Shown: piece by piece, positions 57,501 through 64,000 of the stretch | How the letters are laid out: every line of letters starts with the position of its first letter | Numbering within the stretch: position 1 is the first letter of the stretch | Source: Saccharomonospora azurea NA-128 | Lineage (GTDB): Bacteria; Actinomycetota; Actinomycetes; Mycobacteriales; Pseudonocardiaceae | DNA length: 64,000 nucleotides | Direction: 5' to 3' | Assembly: GCF_000231055.2 (NCBI RefSeq) | Contig: NZ_CM001466.1 | Location: forward strand, 3,470,368 to 3,534,367 | The notes under the pieces: model-generated | Told to the model about the DNA's origin: nothing | Seen by the model: the letters and a program-made list of their open reading frames with translations, nothing else | Databases searched by the model: none | Program-made: the position numbers and the translations under genes

Positions 57501-58412
57501 CGCGCCCAGCGACTGCCCGAGGCCGCCGAGTTCGCCACCGCCCGCGAACGGGCCGCCGCGCTGTTCGGCGTCGTCGTGCCCGACACGCGGTTCGCCCGCA
57601 ACATCAACCGGCTCGCCGAGGGCGTGCGCGCCAAGGTCGCCGAACTGGAAACCCCCGTCAACGGCGTGCGGCGGATGCTGGACCGGCACGCCGACGCGCT
57701 CGGCCTCGCGGGCAGGCCCGACGCGCGCCGGGCCGTGGCCACCCGCGACGCCGCCGACCTGCTCGCCGCGCTGTCCGCCGCCACGGACGACACCGACCTC
57801 GTCAACCGGCTCGCGCAGGCGAGCTACGACACCGCCGACACCGTGCTCGCCACCACCATGACGGCCGCGCCCAAGCTGGCCGACGCGCTGCGCGACGTCG
57901 AGTGGTCGCTGGTGGCGTCGGTGCGCGGCTTCGCGGGCCGGGGCGACCTCATCGGCAACCGTGCCGACGCGCTGCTCGACGAACTCACCCACACCGCCGA
58001 GGCCGACGAGTTCACCCGCCAGCTCGCACCCGTGCTCACCGAACTCGGCTCCAAGGCCGTGGCACTGGTCAGCGAAGCCGCCCGGCTCGCCGCCGTGGTC
58101 AACCCCGGCCCCGCCCCGGAGAAGACGCCGGAACCGGTCCCCGAGAAGACCGGAGAGCGGCCGAGCCCGCCGGACGGGCAGGCCGGTGCCGACACGGTGA
58201 GTCTCACCGACAACGGACAACCCGCCGTCAGCAGGCGGGAACCCGCACCGCGCCGGGCACCGCGACGGGTGCGGGCCGGGGCCGCGGAGGGTGAACTCGC
58301 CGCGCTGCTCGACGGAGTGCGCGCCGAGATCCGCGACTACGCCCGCGAACACCCCGGGGCGGAGATCGAGGTCGTGTGGCGGACGGTCGGCGGAGAGGAC
58401 AGCGCGGGATGA
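54525..58412 (+). CDS. pglY: PglY: large AAA+-like ATPase (BrxC family)
   Basis: 1295 residues, the PglY/BrxC ATPase of BREX, essential for defence. P-loop [11 protein letters not shown] (from about residue 74). An Asp/Leu repeat near residues 197-210 ([11 protein letters not shown]), coded by a GACCTC repeat, marks a linker and could change length by slippage. Later segments include [16 protein letters not shown] (Walker B-like, about 290). The rest has few recognisable features but is collinear with the family. The GTG start overlaps pglX; the stop overlaps pglZ (ATGA). Confidence 0.93.
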   Translation: MSTNEVYLRDVLDIPESVHAGDFKVELTGGFTATEARVAEYVVTDQLRGAFDKALGIVRAAVRDGSSHAAYLHGSFGSGKSHFLTVLHAVLNNHPAARAKPGLQPVIADHDDWLRGKKFLMVPYHLVGATDLDSAILGGYVNTVRALHPDQPTPAVYRADAMLDDARRYREARGDAAFVDWLSIGATTPVPAGSGVDGEDDLDLDLDLDLGPADEGADLGDTGWTGEQLDRAFTAPAGDPVRDRLVQALLSGPMSSYVRGATGDAEAFLPLENGLAIITRHARDLGYDGLILFLDELILWLQAHMSDRQFVNNQVSKLVKLIESGDASRVLPIVSFISRQRDLSKLVGEDVTGAEVKELERQVEYLAGRFDTVSLEDRNLPAIIKERVLKPRPGGREILDAAFAGIESAKQADRDVLLDSAGATGADWQDFRDVYPLSPALLNVLVALSGALQRERTGLKLLQEMLRRRRDDMKVGELIPLGDLWDVLADGAGEAFTDRLRREAEAAQRFYAKARAWLVDRHGEHTQQFRATDRLVKTLILAALAPQVPALTRLTGGRLAALNHGSLRARTVSAGSLAVTRLRELQAEFGELRHEGDEDPVFRLQLSDLDVEPYLDAVGERDTVGARRLWLRQQLWSELGIKYTDDFVCEKEIVWKGTRRTAEFVFANVRDEHELPDAQFLPSTPGRIRFVLDYPFDDTGDYTPRHDAERIHRMRRSDVTAATVIWLPHFFSAQKSAQLGRLLKINYLLERDRLDDYAGNRSADERVKIRHQLEAQRDTLESQLTASLRQLYGIAGGDDTTIGAPVGEDGHVMSLHPGHQPRLAGGAGFQYNALALADSLFDKLYPKHPNFDPNGNRKAVTPGELRTVLDWITKAMEDGSRRVVVDRNHLALVRRIVHPLELGEVSDGPLNVSTEWRRRIEQAATQRGVTGDLRVEDIRTWITEAGYTGLDKLVVNLVIATYALLADRTWTLHGSVLRQPPELDKIGPGHALRAQRLPEAAEFATARERAAALFGVVVPDTRFARNINRLAEGVRAKVAELETPVNGVRRMLDRHADALGLAGRPDARRAVATRDAADLLAALSAATDDTDLVNRLAQASYDTADTVLATTMTAAPKLADALRDVEWSLVASVRGFAGRGDLIGNRADALLDELTHTAEADEFTRQLAPVLTELGSKAVALVSEAARLAAVVNPGPAPEKTPEPVPEKTGERPSPPDGQAGADTVSLTDNGQPAVSRREPAPRRAPRRVRAGAAEGELAALLDGVRAEIRDYAREHPGAEIEVVWRTVGGEDSAG

Positions 58413-61168
58413 GCGCACCGCCCGAGGTCGACCGGCGGATGCTGGAGGCGCTGGTCGAACACTGGCTGCCCGAGGCGAACGGGCGGCGGCTCCTGCTCGT
58501 CCACGGCCGCTACGCCGACGGCGGCGATCGGGAGTTCGGCATCCGGACGAAGGAATGCCGCTGCCGCGTCCACGTCGCCGACCGGCACTCCCTGCTGGGG
58601 GTGCTGGAGGCCTGGCAGGACCACCAGCGTGAGCACGGCTCCGAGACCGACACAGCCGACACACTGCTGGTCGTGACCACCGGCGTCGAGGACCACCAGT
58701 TCGGCTGGGACCTGCTCGCCTACGCCGTGCAGCGGCGGGTGCTGTCGGTGGACCGGGCGCAGATCATCGCCCAGCGGTTCGGCGCACGGGACGTCGACCC
58801 GCGCATCCGCCGGGAGCACTGGCTCGTCGACGCCCTGCTGGACGCCGAACCGGTCGAAGGCTGGCCCCGCACCGGCTCGGTGCTCACCCGCGACCGGGCC
58901 ATTCACGCCCTGATCGGCGTGCGGCTCGGACGCGCCGCGCTCGGCGAGGACGCCGTGGACATCGGCACGCTGCTCGACTTCTCCCTCGATGTCGCGGGCA
59001 CCACCCGGTTCGCCGCGTTGCCCGCAGCCGAACGCGACGGGCTGACCGACTGGCTCACCCACACCGTCGGCGACGCCGCCGGGCTGCTGCTGCGCCTGGC
59101 CGCCGAAGGACGGGCGGCCGACGCCATGCCGCTCGGCATCGTCGGCACCGCCGCCGTCGGGGAGAACGCCTCCCCAGCGGCGGCCCTGGCCTTCGGCGGA
59201 CTGCTGGGCGGGGTGCGGCCGGAGCAGCTCGGAGCGTTCACCGAGGCGGTGGAGGGGGCGCTGGAACGCTGGGTCAGCGAAGCCGAGTCCGGCGGCAGGA
59301 ACAGCGCAGGCGCGCGGGAGAAGGTGCTCGCCGTGACCCGCAGGGCGGAGGAGCTGGCCGCCACGGCGGGGCTGACCGCCGAGCTGGCGGGCAACCGGTT
59401 CCTGCCCTCGGCGTTCACCACGCGCCTGCACGACCTCGCCACCGCGCTTACCGCCGCCGTTGCCGGGACGGGGGAGTTGACTGCGGTGGAGGACGCCCTC
59501 GGTGCGCTCCGCGTCCACCATCTCGCGAGGTTGGCGGGCGAACGGATGCGGGCGGTGGACATGGCCGTGCGACTGGCCCGCTGGCTCGCGCATCCTGCGC
59601 CCGAGCTCACCTCAGTGGCCGACGCGATCCGTCGATACAGCACCGAGTGGGCGTGGGCGGACCGCGCGTCGACCACGGTGTGGGCGGGAGACCCCGCCGG
59701 TGATCCGGTGCTGGGTCGGGCGTATCACACGGTGTTCCGTGCGGTGCGTAAACGCCGCGCGGCCTTCGACGAGACGTTCGCAGCCCATCTGGTGACCTGG
59801 ACCAGGTACGCGAGTGTCGACGACACCGGCGGGTGCCTGCTCATCGAACGGGTGCTCGACGAGGTGGTGGTGCCGCTGGCGGGGGAGAAGGCACCGGTGA
59901 TCGTGGTGCTCGACGGGATGAGCGGGGCCGTCGCGGCCGGTCTCGCCGAGCAACTCACCGAGCGCACGTGGTTCGAGGCTTCTCCGAAGGCCCATCGCAT
60001 CGCCGCCGTGTCGGCCCTTCCGTCGGTCACCCGGGCCAGCCGCCCCAGTCTGCTCACCGGCACTCTGACCGCAGGGGACCAGACCGTCGAGAAGGACGGC
60101 TTCGCCGCCTTCTGGAAGCGGCGCGGCGGTCACCGCTCCGGTCTGTTGTTCCACAAGGCCGACATCGCGGGTGACGCCGGACACCGGCTGTCCGATCAGC
60201 TGCTGGAGGCGCTCTCCGACGAGTCCGGCGTGGTCGCCGTGGTACTGAACACCATTGACGCCGCCCTCGACCACGGCAGCGAAGGCGACCGCACCGGCTG
60301 GCGGCCCGGCGACATCACCTACCTGCCGGAACTGCTCGACGCCGCCCGCAACTACGGCCGACCCGTCGTGCTCGTCTCCGACCACGGCCACGTACTCGAC
60401 CGGGCCGACAGCACCAAGACGCCCGTCGACGACGTCGAGTCGGCCCGCTGGCGGGTCGGAGAGCCCGGGAAGGGCGAGATCGCACTGAGCGGGCCTCGGG
60501 TGCTCCTCGGTGGCGGCACCGTGGTCGTCCCGTGGCAGGAGGGCATCCGCTACACCAGTCGTAAGGCCGGTTACCACGGTGGTGCGGCCCTGGCAGAGCT
60601 GGCGGTACCGGTGCTGGTGTTGCTGCCGTCACTGGACGTTCTGCCCAGCGGCTGGGAGTTGCTGCCCACCGAGCGCGTGGCTCCGACGTGGTGGCAGCGA
60701 CACGTCGAGGAGCCGATCTCTTCCGAGGCACAGCAGGCACGGGCTGGACAGGCCGCATCGGCCGCCCGCCGCGTCGGGAAGCAACGGCCTGACGAGTTGT
60801 CGCTGTTCGCTGTGGACGGCCAGGATGTGCGGGACACCGTCGGCAGTCCCGCTGAGCAGTTGTCGCTGGGTGAGCGGATCGTGGCGGGGGAGGTGTATGC
60901 GGGACAGCGTGCCTTCGTGCCCAAAGCCCCCGACCGCAAGGTCGTCGCCGCGGTCGTCGACGCGCTTGTCGAGGCGGGCAACCGCCTACCGCTGAACACG
61001 GTGGCCGAACTCGCGGGCCGCAAGGGGCGAGGGCCGACGATCTTCGCCACGATCCTGCAACGGCTGCTCAACGTCGACGGCTACCCCGTACTGTCCGTGG
61101 AGGGCGGGCAGTGGCTGACCCTGGACGTGGACACCCTGTGTCTCCAATTCGGACTTGACCGGGACTGA
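58409..61168 (+). CDS. pglZ: PglZ: alkaline phosphatase-superfamily protein (BREX)
   Basis: 919 residues. The N-terminal half (1-480) is unassigned and helical. The PglZ domain from about 495 shows the metal-binding and catalytic pattern of the alkaline phosphatase superfamily: VVLDGMSG (D about 502), a Thr/Ser-containing [11 protein letters not shown] (about 540-551) and SDHGHVLDR (about 657-665). A core BREX component in all types; the reaction is unknown. ATG overlaps the pglY stop; brxD follows 26 bp later. Confidence 0.95.
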   Translation: MSAPPEVDRRMLEALVEHWLPEANGRRLLLVHGRYADGGDREFGIRTKECRCRVHVADRHSLLGVLEAWQDHQREHGSETDTADTLLVVTTGVEDHQFGWDLLAYAVQRRVLSVDRAQIIAQRFGARDVDPRIRREHWLVDALLDAEPVEGWPRTGSVLTRDRAIHALIGVRLGRAALGEDAVDIGTLLDFSLDVAGTTRFAALPAAERDGLTDWLTHTVGDAAGLLLRLAAEGRAADAMPLGIVGTAAVGENASPAAALAFGGLLGGVRPEQLGAFTEAVEGALERWVSEAESGGRNSAGAREKVLAVTRRAEELAATAGLTAELAGNRFLPSAFTTRLHDLATALTAAVAGTGELTAVEDALGALRVHHLARLAGERMRAVDMAVRLARWLAHPAPELTSVADAIRRYSTEWAWADRASTTVWAGDPAGDPVLGRAYHTVFRAVRKRRAAFDETFAAHLVTWTRYASVDDTGGCLLIERVLDEVVVPLAGEKAPVIVVLDGMSGAVAAGLAEQLTERTWFEASPKAHRIAAVSALPSVTRASRPSLLTGTLTAGDQTVEKDGFAAFWKRRGGHRSGLLFHKADIAGDAGHRLSDQLLEALSDESGVVAVVLNTIDAALDHGSEGDRTGWRPGDITYLPELLDAARNYGRPVVLVSDHGHVLDRADSTKTPVDDVESARWRVGEPGKGEIALSGPRVLLGGGTVVVPWQEGIRYTSRKAGYHGGAALAELAVPVLVLLPSLDVLPSGWELLPTERVAPTWWQRHVEEPISSEAQQARAGQAASAARRVGKQRPDELSLFAVDGQDVRDTVGSPAEQLSLGERIVAGEVYAGQRAFVPKAPDRKVVAAVVDALVEAGNRLPLNTVAELAGRKGRGPTIFATILQRLLNVDGYPVLSVEGGQWLTLDVDTLCLQFGLDRD

Positions 61169-61194
61169 AGCGACACAGTGGCGAAGGAGGCGTG

Positions 61195-62517
61195 GTGACC
61201 AACGCGGTCAGCGAGGCCCGAAAGCATGACGTGATCAACGCGTTGCGCCGGGGCACCGTTCCACAGAGTGGACTGGACCTGCTTGCGGTGGGGCTCGACC
61301 GGTTCGCCGCGGCCATGGACGACGACCTCGTTACCGTCGCCCGAGGGGGCGCGGTCTTCCACGCCGTGCGTGGCGAGTACGGGTCCGGCAAGACGTTCTT
61401 CGTGCGCTGGCTCGCCGAGCGGGCCAAACGTCGCGGACTGGCCGCCTCCGAGATCCAAATCTCCGAAACCGAAACCCCGCTGCACCGGCTCGAAACCGTC
61501 TACCGGCGGCTCACCGAACGGCTGACCACCGCCACCCACCAGCCCAGCGCCCTGCGTGCGGTGGTCGACTCCTGGCTCTACACCCTCGAAGAACACGTAC
61601 TGGACGCGGGGGAGGTCGCCGAGGACGACCCGACGGCGTTCGCCGCCGCAGTCGACACCCTCGCCGAACAGCGACTCGCCGACGTCGCACGCACGACGCC
61701 CGCGTTCGCCGCCGCGCTACGCGGCTACCGGCAGGCACTCGCCGACGGCGACACCGCCACCGCCGAAGCCCTCATCGCCTGGCTGGGTGGACAGAAGTCC
61801 GTCGCCGCCGCTGCCCGGCGCACAGCGGGAGTCCGCGGCGATCTCGACCACTTCGGTGCGCTCGGTTTCCTGCAGGGCCTGCTGACCGTGCTCCGCGACT
61901 GCGGGCACCCCGGGCTGCTGCTCGTGCTCGACGAAACCGAAACCCTGCAACGGGTCCGCGGCGACGTGCGCGAGAAGGGCCTCAACGCACTGCGCCAGCT
62001 CGTCGACGAGATCGACGCGGGCCGTTTCCCGGGGCTGTTCCTCGTGCTCACCGGCACACCCGCGTTCTTCGACGGGCAACAGGGCGTGCAGCGGCTCCCC
62101 CCACTGGCGCAACGGCTCGCCACCGACTTCTCCACCGACCCACGCTTCGACTCGCCGCGTGCGGTGCAGCTCCGACTGCCCGGTTTCGATCTCGACCGGC
62201 TCAGTGAGCTCGGCCGTGCTGTGCGCGACCTGTACGCGGGAACGGCCCGCAACCCCGAACGGGTACGCGACGTGGCGGACGACGCCTATCTCGCCACGCT
62301 CGCGCGGGCACTCACCGGCGAACTCGGCGGCAAGGTCGGTGTGGCCCCCCGACTCTTCCTGCGCAAACTCGTCGCCGACGTGCTCGACCGCGTGGACGAG
62401 TTCGCCGACTTCGATCCGCGCCGCGACTACGCGCTCACAGTCATCGACACCGAACTCACCGACGTCGAACGCAACGCCGTCGCCAGCGCCGACGACGTCG
62501 ACCTGGAACTGCCGTGA
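61195..62517 (+). CDS. brxD: BrxD: P-loop ATPase of type 2 BREX
   Basis: 440 residues. P-loop GEYGSGKTFFVRWL (about 60-73), Walker B-like LLLVLDETETLQR (about 240-252), and a C-terminal region with LTGELGGKVGVAPRLFLRKL. BrxD marks type 2 BREX. Start chosen at GTG 61195, after GGAGG (61186-61190), rather than GTG 61192 which is too close to that site. The stop overlaps brxHI (GTGA). Confidence 0.9.
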   Translation: MTNAVSEARKHDVINALRRGTVPQSGLDLLAVGLDRFAAAMDDDLVTVARGGAVFHAVRGEYGSGKTFFVRWLAERAKRRGLAASEIQISETETPLHRLETVYRRLTERLTTATHQPSALRAVVDSWLYTLEEHVLDAGEVAEDDPTAFAAAVDTLAEQRLADVARTTPAFAAALRGYRQALADGDTATAEALIAWLGGQKSVAAAARRTAGVRGDLDHFGALGFLQGLLTVLRDCGHPGLLLVLDETETLQRVRGDVREKGLNALRQLVDEIDAGRFPGLFLVLTGTPAFFDGQQGVQRLPPLAQRLATDFSTDPRFDSPRAVQLRLPGFDLDRLSELGRAVRDLYAGTARNPERVRDVADDAYLATLARALTGELGGKVGVAPRLFLRKLVADVLDRVDEFADFDPRRDYALTVIDTELTDVERNAVASADDVDLELP

Positions 62518-64000
62518 GCGAGGCGCTGGACCGCCTGCACCCGGTGGTGGTCCACCACGTGGTCAACACCCTGGGTTGGCGGTCATTGCGGCCCCTTCAG
62601 CGGCAGGCCGTCGACCCCGTCATGGACGGGCACGACGCGCTGTTGCTCGCCCCCACGGCGGGCGGAAAGACCGAGGCAGCCTGCTTTCCCGTGCTCTCCG
62701 CGATGGAACGCCACGGCTGGACCGGATTGTCGGTGCTGTACGTGTGTCCACTCAAGGCACTGCTCAACAACCTGCTGCCCCGGCTGCGGGACTACGCAGC
62801 CTGGCTGGGACGCCGGGTGGAACTCTGGCACGGCGACGTCACGGCCGCCGCGCGACGGCGCATCCTGGCCGACCCACCGGACGTGCTGCTGACCACGCCG
62901 GAGTCGGTGGAAGCCATGCTGGTGAGCGCGAACGTCGACCACAAGCGACTGTTCGGAGACCTTCGCTCCATCGTCGTGGACGAGGTGCACGCCTTCGCGG
63001 GCGACGACCGGGGCTGGCACCTGCTGGCGGTGCTGGAACGGCTCACGGTGCTGGCTCAGCGTCCCATCCAGCGCATCGGTCTGTCTGCGACGGTCGGCAA
63101 CCCCCAGGAGCTACTGGGCTGGTTGCAGGGAGCAGGAAACGGTTCCCGGCCCGCGGCCGTCGTTGCCCCTGGTATCGCGGTGAACCCGAGCACGACACCG
63201 GACGGGGACATCGAGCTGGACTACGTCGGTTCCGTCGACAACGCCGCCACGGTGATCTCCACGCTGCACCGAGGCGAGAAACGGCTTGTGTTCTGCGACT
63301 CGCGCCGGCTCGTCGAACAGCTCGGTGCGGCACTGCGCATGCGTGGTGTCACGACGTTCCTGTCCCACGCCTCGTTGTCGGTCGACGAACGGCGCCGGGC
63401 CGAGGCCGCGTTCGCCGAGGCGCGTGACTGCGTCATCGTCTCCACGTCCACGTTGGAGCTCGGCATCGACGTCGGCGACCTCGATCGCGTCATCCAGCTC
63501 GATGCCCCCACCACCGTGGCCTCGTTCCTGCAACGGCTGGGCCGTACCGGTCGGCGTCCAGGCAGCGTGCGCAACTGCTTGTTCCTCGCGCTGTCCAAGC
63601 AGGCGTTGTTGTGGGCGGCGGCGCTTTTGGAACTGTGGGGCCGAGGCTACGTGGAACCAGTCGAAGCCCCGCCGGAACCGCGACATATCGTCGCCCAACA
63701 GATGTTGGCGCTGTGCCTGCAGGAGCACACTGTGGGCAGTCGGTTGTGGACGGAAGCGTGGAACGAGCTCGCGCCGTTCGACGGCAGTGCGGAACCCATA
63801 GTGGGACACCTGATCGAGCAGGGCTATCTCGACCGGGACGGCGAACTATTGTTCATCGGCCCGGAAGCAGAACGCCGGTTCGGGCACCGGAACTTCCTGG
63901 ACATGACGGCCGTGTTCACCGCACCGCCGCAGTTCACCGTGCTGGCCGGGCATCAGGAGATCGGACAGACGGACCCGGCGCTGCTGACAGAGCGGGTGGA
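62514..64000 (+). CDS. brxHI: BrxHI: Lhr-like DEAD/DEVH helicase, runs off the right edge
   Basis: Superfamily 2 helicase of BREX type 2; 495 residues visible. Motif I APTAGGKTE (about 46-54), motif II DEVH (156-159), motif III SATVG, and motif VI LGRTGRRPG. The arrangement and SFLQRLGRTGRRPG match Lhr-type helicases. GTG overlaps the brxD stop, so it is translationally coupled. The C-terminal half is outside the window. Confidence 0.92.
   Translation, partial: MSEALDRLHPVVVHHVVNTLGWRSLRPLQRQAVDPVMDGHDALLLAPTAGGKTEAACFPVLSAMERHGWTGLSVLYVCPLKALLNNLLPRLRDYAAWLGRRVELWHGDVTAAARRRILADPPDVLLTTPESVEAMLVSANVDHKRLFGDLRSIVVDEVHAFAGDDRGWHLLAVLERLTVLAQRPIQRIGLSATVGNPQELLGWLQGAGNGSRPAAVVAPGIAVNPSTTPDGDIELDYVGSVDNAATVISTLHRGEKRLVFCDSRRLVEQLGAALRMRGVTTFLSHASLSVDERRRAEAAFAEARDCVIVSTSTLELGIDVGDLDRVIQLDAPTTVASFLQRLGRTGRRPGSVRNCLFLALSKQALLWAAALLELWGRGYVEPVEAPPEPRHIVAQQMLALCLQEHTVGSRLWTEAWNELAPFDGSAEPIVGHLIEQGYLDRDGELLFIGPEAERRFGHRNFLDMTAVFTAPPQFTVLAGHQEIGQTDPALLTERV

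Overview
The window is high-GC DNA with strong G/C third-position bias, many GTG and TTG starts and 4-base start/stop overlaps, all typical of an actinobacterium. The gene order chorismate mutase, uvrD1, M23 peptidase, sucC, sucD, two membrane proteins, purN, purH matches the mycobacterial order around uvrD1/sucCD. The DUF3558 lipoprotein, the style of the BREX locus and the gene families present suggest the family Pseudonocardiaceae, perhaps Saccharomonospora. The genus is inference; nothing in the window proves it.

Layout. 1-3420 (minus): the start of a Ser/Thr protein kinase and three uncharacterised small or membrane-anchored proteins. 3516-17191: conserved core. A chorismate mutase sits behind a leader peptide rich in Phe/Tyr codons plus hairpins (an attenuator). 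Then come helicase UvrD1, an M23 peptidase, a polytopic membrane protein, succinyl-CoA synthetase, two conserved membrane proteins and the purNH operon. 17383-23392: an SOS mutagenesis cassette imuA-imuB-dnaE2 behind a near-consensus promoter and a perfect LexA box. A second perfect LexA box lies just downstream of uvrD1 with no obvious gene. 23410-30703: a TNT-domain (NAD glycohydrolase type) protein, an overlapping operon of a DMT transporter, folD, DUF3017 and GtrA, an MFS exporter with an attenuator-like leader, and a DUF1918 protein. 30952-34740: isocitrate dehydrogenase, a tandem duplicate of a membrane/PH-like protein, VapBC and a GyrI-like protein. 34756-40578: a LysR regulator divergent from coxM-coxS-coxL and an XdhC/CoxF-type maturation gene. 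The CoxL active-site motif and the M-S-L order point to a form I aerobic CO dehydrogenase. 40693-43792: an SH3 protein, a BrnT-like toxin/antitoxin pair, a metallo-beta-lactamase fold protein, exonuclease III, and a MNT nucleotidyltransferase with what looks like a broken HEPN partner.

43907-64000 is a type 2 BREX (Pgl) anti-phage locus: pglW, pglX, pglY, pglZ, brxD and the start of brxHI. pglX to brxHI form one tightly packed operon. Between pglW and pglX lies an insert of four genes: a low-GC pair (a probable type VII secretion substrate and a DUF3558 lipoprotein) and two opposite-strand genes, one carrying an apparent +1 frameshift. PglW carries a NERD domain, one degenerate and one intact kinase domain, and C-terminal DNA-binding-like segments.

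In function the window combines central metabolism (TCA cycle, purines, folate), CO oxidation as a supplementary energy source, SOS-induced translesion synthesis, and a defence zone of BREX plus toxin-antitoxin modules.
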